From the NCBI GenBank assembly GCA_029204225.1, contig CM055095.1, positions 72,275,490 to 72,339,489 of the forward strand: 64,000 nt of DNA, in the 5' to 3' direction. Positions within the stretch are counted from its first letter, which is position 1, and each line of letters starts with the position of its first letter. The position numbers and the translations under genes were made by a program. The stretch comes from Diphasiastrum complanatum (Eukaryota; Streptophyta; Lycopodiopsida; Lycopodiales; Lycopodiaceae). Positions 42,761 to 53,479 of this stretch are shown one piece after another. The notes under the pieces were generated by a model. It was not told the origin of the DNA, searched no databases, and saw only the letters and a list, made by a program, of their open reading frames with translations.

Positions 42761-43420
42761 TGTTGGGGGTATTTCCAACAAAGCGTAAATAAATAAAATC
42801 GTCCAATAAAATGTGTTGCGAGGGCATGACATCCTGCGCGTATAAGCCCATGGCCCAATGAGCACACAAGCCAAAGTGTAAATAAAATAAAATAGACTTG
42901 GGCCTTTGTAATTAAAATAAAACTTGAGGCCCAAAGTCAATTTTAAACTTAGAATTTACTTTTTAGAGTTGGGTCCAATTTTGGACTCACATGAATCTTG
43001 TGATTTTCAATGTACGTTTTGTGGACCCTTGGATCAAGTTGGGTCCAAGATGAATGGATAGGATTAATGTGAATATTAGCCAAAGGAGCTTCCCCATTTT
43101 ATAAAAAGACACCATTTGTACACTATTTGCATGCTTAATAGAGAGGAGGAGACTCTACTATTTTGAGAGCTCAAGCATCCTCATTTGCTAATCAATCTTG
43201 CTTATGCTATTGTTGTGTTGCTTGTTATTTCCATTCCTTCCATGCTTTTTGTTTGTGATTATTAAGGTTTCTCCATAAGCAATGACATTGAGCATTTGAG
43301 CTAACCTCCATCTCATCTCTCTCTCTTTCTCTCTTCTCTTCTCTCTTCCTCTTCTTGTCTATCCTTTCCCTTCACCCAAAAGCATGATGAATGTTAGTGT
43401 AGAGGAGTAGAGGTAAAGGA
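42761..43420 (+). mobile_element. LTR-like insertion with TATA box
   Basis: Starts TGTTGGGGGTATTTCCAACA exactly where the copia gag frame stops matching. TATAAAAAG at 43100-43108, followed by a pyrimidine-rich stretch (43310-43370). The right end is not determined. Confidence 0.45.
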
Positions 43421-43570
43421 GGGTATTGTTAGTGATGAATAGAGTTAAGGGAGAAAGTAGGAAACTAACTAAAAATAGCATCTATGCATAGTTAGGTACC
43501 TATCCAGTGATCTAACCCTTGTTGATAGGCGGAAGAGCTATACTACGCAAGATCTTCGACCCTACAGTGT

Positions 43571-44160
43571 GATATGAAACTCACCCAGGAACTTGGGACA
43601 TATACGCTGAAGGTAGACGGAGCCTACAAACATTCGAATAGAGAAGGTGCCATAGGAGCAGTATTGCAGAATCCCAATGGGACTGAACTAGCCAGTATAG
43701 GAGTCCTATTAGGGAAAGAATTCACGAACAACACTGCCGAATACAAAGCCCTTCTAATCGGTCTACAAATAACCATGCGAGTTGCGTAGACTATAGGCAA
43801 CCTCCGAATTATGGGGGATTCACAACTCCTAATCCGAGGTATGACCGATGTATACCAACTCAAAAGCAGGACCTTACAGGCCTATGTTGCCATCAATGAA
43901 TACACTAGAGAGTTTTTCCACATCGAATGGATGCATATTCCATGAGCACAGAACCAACGTGCTGACAGTCTAGCTGCGATAGCCTATGACCACGATCATT
44001 ATTGGCAATGTGAGCCAGGTAGGATAGTCATTTCACCCATAACCATTGTTGCAGAGGACAATCCTAAAAGCCCAAGCATGGTATGGAGTTCGGTGGATCA
44101 GAAGTCTGATAAACCAAGTAGGTCTAGAGAATCCCCAACTCCTAGTGCAATTACATCAGT
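43571..44160 (+). pseudogene. RNase H domain of a gypsy element
   Basis: The frame reads TLKVDGAYKHSNREGAIGAV, NTAEYKALLIGLQI, then after a TAG GDSQLLIRGM and, after a TGA, AQNQRADSLAAIAYD. The order DG..., E in AEYKAL, DS and AD is the four-residue RNase H type I active site. The style (TNNTAEYKALLIGL) is that of the additional RNase H of Tat/Ogre-type gypsy elements. The TGA stands where CGA (R) is expected. Confidence 0.65.
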
Positions 44161-44349
44161 TAATGAGCCATGAACTATTTAGAACTTGTTATAGGTCACA
44201 CCATAGTAGCATAACCCATGGGTTAATGCACACGGCCTAAGTACATAATAAAAGCCCCTGCCCTAGCACGAACCTGACAGATACACACGGAGGGGGAGAG
44301 AGGTGTAAAGGTTTAAAGATTTTTTGTATATTCAAAACATTGTATATTC

Positions 44350-45379
44350 ATGTACATAAATGCTAAAACACAGGTGATGGAATTCACTGCTGAAAAGAGT
44401 ATGGAAGACCCACAGAGCAGTAATCAGCCCGACCAATGCCATAGAAAATTGATGAGGTTCGTACTGAAGGAAGGACAGAGGACCGACATAGAAATCCAAC
44501 GTCTGAACGAAGAATTGAAAAAACAAAAGAACCTACAAATCAAAGCCACTAACGAGCTGGTTAGCACCAATAAGGAGCGAGATACCTGGAAGCAGAAGTA
44601 CAATGACCTCAAGGAGGCTAATGACAGACGACAGATAAGGCATAGGGAGGGGTATAAAGGGCAAGAAAAGATCCTAGCCAACACCAAAGGTGGAACTAGC
44701 TGCAACCGAAACTACCGTAGCCATGCTAGTTAGGCAGTTACATGAGTACCAGAGACAAGAAGCTGCATGAGGACCAATCAGGCCTCAGAGTTCCCGCAAC
44801 CCTTTACCCACTTACCCTGTGCACCGCAAGAAAATTTTGTCGGACAGTCTGTTCTACAAAAACTTCGATGCTTGCAGTTTATATCTACCGCCCATAGAGT
44901 TTCCGCTAGATGTCCAGGTTTTTGAACTACGACCATCCACGAGTTCCGCCCTCAGATTCACATGGCCACTCATCCCAGGTAGTTTTGAGAACTACAAAGA
45001 TTCTTGCGAGAGCTTATGTAGGTTCTCAGTTGTTGCCACACACCAGAAAGATGATATCATTAGATTGGTCGGCCACTATGCCTACTGTTTGCAGAATTGG
45101 TTACTACAACCTTGGGGTGCTAAGACTAAACCCACCATGATTCATCTTACCAAATGGTGGTACAACCTCAATGAGTCCATGGAGACAGGAGGGGACTTAG
45201 CATTGTACCTGCGGATGTGTGACAGAACTTCCAGGGAACGCAAAGCCCTAAATGAGATGTTTTATTTTAAGTTCCTGGAAGGTGCCGATCCAACCCTTGT
45301 GGATGTGGCAGAAGTGGATCCCAATTACACCGGGGAGTTGAAAAACCAACGACATCATACACCAGACACGGTATGGTGA
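44350..45379 (+). pseudogene. unrecognised coiled-coil ORF, one frameshift and one stop
   Basis: The frame 44350-44733 gives 127 aa, mostly charged and helical (QRLNEELKKQKNLQIKATNE ...), a likely coiled coil. Shifting frame near 44690 continues ...VAMLVRQLHEYQRQEAA, TGA, and then joins without a gap the 186-aa frame 44819-45379 (LFYKNFDACSLYLPPIEFPL, WWYNLNESMETGGDLALYLR, FYFKFLEGADPTLVDVAEVD). Together about 340 aa. It lies just downstream of the gypsy RNase H on the same strand. I do not recognise the family; a gag-like or accessory retroelement protein is possible. Confidence 0.45.
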
Positions 45380-47750
45380 CATCTGTTGCAAGTCTCAAGT
45401 TTTCTATGCATACATCTTTATTGCATCTCTATCAAAACTCTGAGCTGCATTTGGACATTTGCTGATTTCTATGGGCATAAATGACTGTATAGACGCATAG
45501 TTGAGGGGGGGTTGAGAGAGGAAAAAATGGGAACAAAAACAGTGCAGTGGGGTGGGGAGTGACTCCATCGCCCAATGGGTAAGGCACAGAAGGGAAATAT
45601 ATATATAAAAAAAAAACATAAAAAGAGAGAGAAAGAAAGACTGAGAGAAAAGTAAGGGCAAAAGAGAAAAAAAGAAAAAAAGACTTCAACCGTCTCTATC
45701 AGATCTCGAACCAATTTGTCGGCACAAATTTGTCGTAGAATTGGGTCCCAGCCAGTCCTAAAGTGGCTAGACACAGTTTAAAAGTAAGAAACTGACCTTT
45801 GAAAAAACCGTAAAAAATATATTGTGATCAATTTTTGTAAAGACCGAGCAAGAGTGCCGGTCCACCTAGAATTGGGTCCCAGCCCGCCCTAAATGAGGCT
45901 AGAGCAAATTTTGCGGCCTTAGAAATGGCCGGTAAATATTTCACGGCTTTTCACAAAAATGGCCAGTTGTAAAAAAATAGCCAATATGACCGTGCTGAAA
46001 TTCCACCATGTAATGAGTCCATTTTTTACTGATATATGATCACTCAGTGTATTTTTCAGGGAAACCGTGTTGTCGCGGAGCCCTAGTCATGAATGCTGAA
46101 AAAGTCAACCACAAAAGAAAAAACCGAGAAAGAAAAGTTTCGAGTAAAAACGGGACCGAGAAATATGGATTTAGTGTCAAGGAGTCACAAAAACCTAACG
46201 ACAAAGTTTGGGAAATTTACGGACAATTAACGAAATGTGTGGGCCAAGTGGTTACCCAACAGGCCAAAAACCCAGACAAATGAGTAGTAGGCACACGACC
46301 CTTGAAAAAACGAAGAAAAGCCAAAAACGAAGGTACCCAAAGAAAAATGAGGGCTGCCTACAAAAAAATAGGGGTTGAAAAAGGGCCTCACCCAAAATTT
46401 GGATATTAAATGCCAAAACACCTTGGAGGCTATAAAAATTGGGAGGTACACCCACTAGCCATTGACATTTTGGGCTTCTAGGGTGTACAAAAGGGGAAAC
46501 CTGAATGGCCTCCCTAGCCTTTGACAAAAATGGCATCTTGGCTAGTTTTGGAAGAGAGCCTTGAATGCACCACTCCCCCACTCTCTTATGAAGGCCACTA
46601 GGTGTACTATCAAATGGGTTGAGGACAAATGGCAAAGAGGGCTTGAAGGACATGAAGAATGGCAAGATGGCATTGTGAAGGGGATGCATTGGATTTTCCT
46701 ATAAGAACGAGACAACTCCTTGTATTTGGATGTTAGTGCTTTTGGATGTTGGTGTATTTGTGATTGGATGTTAGTGCTTTTGGATGTTAGTGTATTTGTG
46801 AGTTAGTGTTTTTGTGAGTTAGTATTTTTGTGATTTGATAATATGAGAGTGGAGTATAGTTGGATGATGATGTGATAGTTTGATGTGAGAATGGGATAAT
46901 GAGATGATGTTGATAGCTGCTAAGATGAGAGTGAGAGCTTGATGAGTTTGATGTGATAGTTGAATGCCATGTTGATTGAGATTTTCATTCCAATTGGTGA
47001 GAGTTAGTTAGAAGTCATGTGAGTTGGAATGCCTTTGGGTTGTTGATTGAATGTTGATAAGTTGAGAATGAAATTTGGTATGCCTACTTTCTTATTGCTC
47101 AATACTAGTGCTTTGTATGGGATGTGAGAAGTTAAGTTCACTTTGTGGTCTGGTGGTCTCCCATGCTAGTATCATCAATTGAGAACGTAGAATGTTAAAT
47201 TTTGAGAGATACTTGTTCAATGTTGATTGTTTAAGAGAGATTTGAGGTTACTTACCCCATGGCATGTTTGATTGGATGTTCGTAGTGGTTACTTTGTTCC
47301 ATGTTAATTGTGGAATGTTTTGTTTGATTCGTGGAGATTGAGTTTGACACTCATGTGTGGTTGGTTGATAAATAGAAATGGTTGAGTGAATTGGTTGAAA
47401 GTTTGAGAGTTTGGAGTAGGGTTTCCTTTGATGGTTGGTCAATAACAATGGTGAGGTTAGTTAACGGTTTGAATATGCAAAAAGATTTTGGTTACTTGTT
47501 TCAAGAGGGAGAGTGATGGGACAATGATCATGACTTGCTCGGTTCAAATGGAGTACATTAGCATGAGGTGCTTGAGTGTGTATATGCAAGTGTTGAGTGA
47601 AATATTTTGAATGCGTGTTGGAGATTTGCTTCGTAAACAGTGATTGGTTTGTGTTCAAGCGGTTGGCATAATGTCTGTATTTTTAGAATGCTTGGATACC
47701 CTTGGGTGCCCGAAAAGTGTATTAGCAATCAAGAGAGTCAAATACCAATA
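45380..47750. other. intergenic repeats, no gene recognised
   Basis: Contains a 123-bp-spaced direct repeat of AGAATTGGGTCCCAGCC (45735 and 45858), an (AT)/(A) tract at 45598-45620, and a GGATGTTAGTG(C/T)TTTTGGATG tandem array at 46725-46840 with TTTGTGAGTTAGTG units. Several 70-145-codon frames are low-complexity chance frames. Confidence 0.4.
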
Positions 47751-48370
47751 AACAGTGAGAAGGACACAAAGAATCAGACTCAAATCCTGTTGCCTACAGC
47801 CAAGTGCCCTTGCTGAATCTGTGGAGACCTCGCTGCACCTATGGAGAGTTCATTGTGTCTGTGGAAGTTTGGGAACAACTCATTGGAGGCTGTTTTTGTC
47901 CGTCTGCCCGTCTTCCGCTGGCTGCTCCTACAAGTGCTCGTTGCCTCACCGGCCTCCGCCCACCTGCGATCTGCCTGCAGCACCTCTGCTCTCTGGGTGC
48001 TCGTTGAATGCCTCCTACACGTACTCGCTACCTCTGCCTGGCCCTCGCTGCCCCTGCAGCTGCCCATTGTCTCGCCTGTGTGTGTGCTCACTGGATGCCT
48101 CAGACAATCTGTCTGCGACCCTGCATCTAGAACATTAAAAAAAAAAACAATAAGACCTGCGTCTGTTGCAGTTCCTTGCTGCCTGGCCAATAAATTGTCT
48201 ACTTGTGTAGTCTCTATAGCTTCTCGCTACCTGTCCGTGGCTGCCACCTGCCTGTCCTGTCCTGTCCTGTCCATCACTGACACAGAGGATCTGTGTATGA
48301 CAAATCAGATTGGCTCAACAGTAAACCGATATATCCGTCATTGCCAGTGTTCCATCCCTGCCAGCTGAGT
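47751..48370. other. GC-rich island, no recognised product
   Basis: Noticeably richer in C and G than its neighbours, with recurring CTGCCTG, GCTCGTTG and CTCGCT motifs and a (CCTGT)4 run near 48256. Frames on both strands stay open for 127-175 codons, but all are Ser/Cys/Leu-rich and show no family motif, as expected from composition. Confidence 0.35.
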
Positions 48371-49740
48371 TTTACCATTCACTATGGAGATCAAAAGAGA
48401 TCTTGTTGCCATGGAGTATGGTCCTAAGTGGCCTACATTTGTCTAGAATCTGCTTGGCCATCGCTATGTCTGCAACCCATCTATTTGCAACCTGGATTTT
48501 CCATAGCGACCTGTGACAACGTTCTGCAGTTGCCTTCCCGTTGGTCTCACCGTGTATCCAACCACCACTGGCAAAACCAGTAGCAAACAACAAAGGGATT
48601 GCGATTGAAGGAGTGAAGAAGCATTCATGACTAAGGGGTTCTTCCGGCAAATCGGCTACCTAACTATTCATTGAGGTAAGCGTTTACTTAATCTATTTGC
48701 ATTGTCTATTCATTTCAGTTCTATGAAGTTCTATTGGTCAATCCCTTCGTAGTGGGATATTATAGCCTTAATCACTTGTGATTGGAGTGAAATTTTTGCA
48801 AATGTTGCAGTAAAGCAAGTTTTTAAGGGATCAAGTACATCGACTTAAAAGAACAAGTCATACAGATTGTGTTTTGCTACGGTTGCATTTTGAGGTTGTA
48901 TCCATATAACCAAGTGAATACTTGGGAGGTTTTATAGTGAATCGGTTTTAGCATTAATTCAAACTCAGTCCGGAATTGTAATATTTTATAAACAAATGTG
49001 GCAGGGCTAATTAGAACAATGAGTGCCTATTTCCAACTTGTCTAGTAAAAGTGTTAAGTAAATAACTTTGTCTCGTACTGATTTAGAATGTGTTGTACGG
49101 AGAGAACCGTAGGTTGGGTAGTTTATTAAAACGGCTATAAGGAATTGTCAAGTTTTGAAACGTTTCTTCCGGTTTGTCAATTATGAAGCATGTCAACTGG
49201 ACCCGACCTCTGTGAAACACCAGAGCGGGCCGTCCACCATTCGTGGTTGAAATACACCACCTTGGTTAATGTGTCACACTAGTCACACCCGCCGTCGGTA
49301 CTGTCTAGCGAAATACCTAGACCCGACGGTCGACGAAAATACCACCGCTTATCAAACAAAGCGGTGCGTATAACTTGCACCCCACGAGCATATCATAGGC
49401 AATAAATCGCTTTCAAGCCCATGTAAGATTTTTTTCTAACTATAAGCCGAATTCAATGGCGAATTAGCGATCATAAGTTTTTACGGAACCATAACCCTAG
49501 AAAGCTAGTGAATCATTGCACCAAAAGTGCTAGCACCCCCTCCTTGCAACCGTATCTCTGAGAGCCTGGAAAACTCTCATCGGTGGGGGAGCACGGGGCA
49601 ATAGAGAGGCCATCAGGGTTGGAAGTGGCAAATCCTATGTTGCTCACATAGGGCCGAACCGCCATTAGAGGTGGGGCCCCTTGACCCTTTTAGGACGTTT
49701 TGGCTGGACCAACCCCCCGTAAAAAATGGCCCTAACAGTT
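48371..49740. other. unassigned retroelement-like sequence
   Basis: No coding motif. 49195-49390 is CG-rich with CCGTCGGTACTGTC and GACCCGACGGTCGACG, a local TCGGxx / CCGACGG inverted pattern; possibly an LTR. Confidence 0.3.
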
Positions 49741-49744
49741 CCAA

Positions 49745-50010
49745 ACCTTCACTATCGAAACTTAGGGTTTTCGGTTGTATTGTCTTTGCACAGATACCAT
49801 AGAAGATCAAGAAGAAGAAGATGGACTCCCACAGTATCAAATCCATTTTTATTGGCTATACGACTTCCAATCAAGTTTATGTTGTATGATCTTGTTGAAT
49901 TGAAGATATTCACCAGCTGAGATATCGTCTTTATCGAGGATCAATTTATTGACCTCAAAGGCAAGGGAAAGCTCAAACAATCGAACTATCAAACACTCAT
50001 GTTTTAGACT
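49745..50010 (+). pseudogene. copia integrase C-terminal fragment
   Basis: The frames read LRVFGCIVFAQIP, SIKSIFIGYTTSNQVYVVYD and DIVFIEDQFIDLKGKGKL. They match the same region of the minus-strand copia at 40240-40524 (YSRDTVFIKDQFVDIKG). Truncated at both ends, with stops. Confidence 0.65.
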
Positions 50011-51660
50011 CGAAGATTTTTATCAAAGGTCTGAATGCGTCAACTTTAGGTGAACAGCTTATCAATAGCGAATCAGAAAAAGATGTTGCAGCTCAACAAT
50101 AACATAACCAAGGAAATGATTATTAGCCTCATTCATCTCCCAGAAGATCGACAAGAGATCAAAACCACCTAACATGTATATGGTTTTAGATCCATCGAAT
50201 AGTCAAGCACCACATTGGCAAAAAAGCAAAGAAAAAGTCTTACTATAAAAAGGTCAATTTCTTTGTACTTGTTATGCCTTTTTACTTTTTTTTCCAACAC
50301 AAGCTCAAGAGTTTATTCCACTTTGATCTTGGGAGCAAGAGAGAGAGTGTGTGTGTAAAAAACAATGCATGCTCTATGTGATCTTTTCCATTTATTAGCA
50401 TATAATTAGCTACATTTGTTATGTTAATAAATTGTGCTTACTTTCAAGTTGAAACTCACATGTTCATGCATTGCAAAGTGGCCTCAAAAAAACAAGGTGG
50501 AGGAAAAGAGCTTCAAACACATCTTCTGTTGTCACTTCACCCTTATTGCAATATTCAAGTAGCCCATTTGCACTTGAATTCAATATCAAGTATATGGAAT
50601 TTGTACATCTTCTTGTTTCATAATTTTTATAGTGAACATTTGTGGTTTTCATGTTTCTGAAGCATAATTTTTGCAAACCATACTCATCTTCACTCATCGT
50701 ATCGACTTTGAGTTTTAAGTGGGTGGAGAAAGCTTATCAAGAGCTTATTTTGAGAAAATTTTCTTGCATAAGTGCAATTCTTTTTGCACCAATGCAATTT
50801 AGATATTCCTGCAAAAGTATGTAGGAACTATTTTCATTTTGCATTGAATCTTCCATTTGTGTGAAAAACTAAACTATTTTTTCTATCCATTATATTCACC
50901 TTTGTGGGCCCATAACCCATAAGTTCCATGTAAAATTCAAATCTTATCTTCCTTCCATTCACAAAATGGATTCTGATTCTGGGCATGGATACGATAATCA
51001 ATCTGAATATGAGAATCAATCATGTTATGACTATGAAGATCAATACGAAGAGCACAATGATGGTGAATTAGATCGATATGGGAGAAAATAAATTTTACCC
51101 AGAATTAGCATAAACAATGAACTATACTAGATCATGATACTAGACTAGAATATTGTGGTCCAATTATATATAGATTTGGAAGCACTTCTTCTTACCATTC
51201 AAGTGTGACAAGCAAAAAAGTCCAAGAAAATTGCATAGTGATTCTATTTTATTTATTATGTTCACAAGTTCAAAGAGTCATTATTGTGCAAGGCACCATG
51301 TTAAATGACATCATGAATTATTAAAATTTTACTAAAGTGATAAATGATGCTAGTAATATTCTCCATAGTCTTTATCATGTATACTATTTCATATTATTGT
51401 TTACAAACTTGCATGGTCAAAGTCATTTCCTTCATTTAAAGTTGTCTGAATTTATCAACCAACATCATGGACAAGTTGTTATATTTAGTACAACATGTAC
51501 AACATAACACCTACTTTGATCCAAATCAGTATTTCCTAGATAATAGCATGCATCTTTGTGAAATTTTACTTGTACAAAAAATTAGTGTTCATTAGATAAT
51601 AGACAAGCGCATAATGTTTTCATGTACTTTTTCTATTAGCGACAAATACTTGACCTTGGC
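50011..51660. other. AT-rich sequence; one acidic 41-codon frame
   Basis: Nothing recognised beyond a short frame at 50966-51091 starting MDSDSGHGYDNQSEYENQSC and ending ELDRYGRK, very acidic and low-complexity. Confidence 0.3.
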
Positions 51661-52840
51661 ATCTTGTGGTTCTGAGTGTTCCTTGCATGAACGTAAATGG
51701 GTTAAGCTCTTGGGGAACGAGCTCTAACCTGTCGGCTGAGTTGGATGGCTTGCTTGGGTGGAAGTTACCTGTTTATGGCTGTCCAGTCTGGCGTGGCGCC
51801 AGGTTGGCTTCCAGCACTCGTGACGAAGCTTTCAGTTGGTTAAGTCTGATATAAGTCAGACCGCTTGCTTGGAATGGATGTTACTCGTTTACAACGAAGC
51901 TTCAAGTTGGTTAAATTTGATGTATGTCGGGCAACTTGCTTGGAGGGAATTCACCCACATCGGGACCCCCGATCTGGCATGGCGCCAGGTTGAATCTCAA
52001 TGTTGGTTTTCGGAACTTCAAGTTGGTTAAGTCTAATCATTGTTGGCGAGTTGGCTGCTTGTATGTCAAGTGGGTTTGGATGGCAAGAGTTGAAGGCTGG
52101 GAAGCTAAGTCGTGGTTCTCGGCTCCCTTTGGGATGCCTGCGCTACAATCGCATACGACTCACAAACGGCTGCAAAAGTGGCGTATCTTCATGATACAAA
52201 GTACCAGCATGGAGAACCGACTCCACGGGTGACGATGACGAACAACTGAAAGCTACTAGAATGAGTTTAAACCAGTTCCTTGTAATCCTTAATGATTAGA
52301 CACAAACCATTCTTCTGTTCCTATAAATACAGGTTGAATTACAGATGAAGGTTGCGTAGTGTTGATGAAGGAAGAGTCTACTAGTAAGCGAGAACACCTG
52401 TTGATGAAAGCGTTTGCTAGTAAGCGAGACCATTTGTAAAGCTTGATAAGGCCAAAGATAGAGAGATAGACGTGCAAGCTAGTAAGCTATACAGATAGTT
52501 CATAAGAGATAGAAACTCTCTTTCGGTAACGTGTTGTTTGGTATGCTGCCAGACAGCGCCCACAAATCATTGTTGTAATACAGATACTCTTTATCTTCTT
52601 GCATGAGTGTACAAGAATGTTATATGCTTGCTCATTGTTCATAAGTTCAGCTGTTAATTTCTATTCCGCACAAAGGCTCGCTCTTATTTGAATGCTTATC
52701 AATATCAGAGTTAGATCAGCAATGTTCGTCTAAAGCTTTGGAAGAGGATAGATCTTAGTACACAATAGTAGTTGTGGCTAAGAGTTCGACTCTATCTAGG
52801 CGGAATAGGAATCAGAATCAGAGCGCATTAGATTCCAACA
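51661..52840 (+). mobile_element. probable solo LTR with tandem repeats and TATA box
   Basis: The sequence runs from about TGTTCCTTGCATG (51674) to GATTCCAACA (52840). TATAAATA sits at 52322-52329. From 51720 to 52060 units containing GGC(G/A)TGGCGCCAGGTTG and TTCAAGTTGGTTAAGTCTGAT recur with 80-190-bp spacing. No coding region follows on either side and no target duplication was found. Confidence 0.4.
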
Positions 52841-52987
52841 AAATCATGACCATTCGGAGATGAAACTTTTCAAAAAAAAATTTTGCTAAAAGATTAGACC
52901 ATTTAGGGGTGTGCCATTTAAAGGTATTTTTTCAAATGTTTAGACAGCTTATAACAAGAGTGAGTGACTCAACATTAGATACTATCC

Positions 52988-52988
<1 letters not shown>

Positions 52989-53028
<40 letters not shown>
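52989..53028 (+). repeat. (GA)n microsatellite
   Basis: About 19 uninterrupted GA units. Confidence 0.95.
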
Positions 53029-53031
<3 letters not shown>

Positions 53032-53056
53032 ACCAATTGACCCGCAATTAGTGAAT

Positions 53057-53095
53057 CCCTCGGGGACAGTTAGCTCCCCGAGGGAGAGCTAACTG
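53057..53095. other. two overlapping, mutually exclusive hairpins
   Basis: Hairpin A: CCCTCGGGG (53057-53065) with CCCCGAGGG (53076-53084). Hairpin B: CAGTTAGCTC (53067-53076) with GAGCTAACTG (53086-53095). Both stems are perfect, and arm 2 of A overlaps the loop and first arm of B, so only one can form at a time. Confidence 0.6.
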
Positions 53096-53460
53096 CCCAC
53101 CAAAAGTTTATATTGCTAGGTAGTTCATACGACAGACCGTTTTCCTGTTTGAGTAATTTATCAATAATATAACAGAGTCTACTCCTTAAAAACCCATTTT
53201 TTTGAAAGGCATCAATCAGTGTCCGTACCTCACTAACAAAGGTAAGTTGTTTGTCACAACAGTACATGGCAGCAATTACTTGAAAAATGATAACATTGTA
53301 CGAGTTAAGAAATGGTTTGTTAGAAGAAAGATGTATGTATTGTATATACTGAAAAGGTAGCCTCCCTCCTTTTATCAAATTTGGAAAAGGTGCTTTGACC
53401 CGGTATCTGGGTCGAAAGTAGTAGTAATGTTACGGAAGTACATGTTATTATTTTTTTCTA
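53070..53460 (-). pseudogene. possible Penelope-like RT fragment
   Basis: A minus-strand frame (open upstream of 53378 as well) reads PFQYIQYIHLSSNKPFLNSY, then VIIFQVIAAMYCCDKQLTFV, SEVRTLIDAFQKNGFLRSRL. The pattern 'Y(I/L)..SSN(H/K)P ... C(S/C)... F..EV..L...F..NGF' is what I know from the thumb end of Penelope-like reverse transcriptases. No catalytic DD motif or GIY-YIG endonuclease is visible. About 110-130 codons remain. It abuts the truncated end of a copia element at about 53480. Confidence 0.4.
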
Positions 53461-53479
53461 TGATGTTATCAATTTCTTT

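Noticed and set aside
45404-45774. Overlapping minus-strand frames rich in Phe, Ser and Leu
   Set aside because: They are translations of A/G-rich low-complexity DNA, not membrane proteins.
47755-48368. Long frames on both strands (127-175 codons) as a gene
   Set aside because: All come from GC-rich, Ser/Cys/Leu-biased repeats and are open on opposite strands at once; no domain features.
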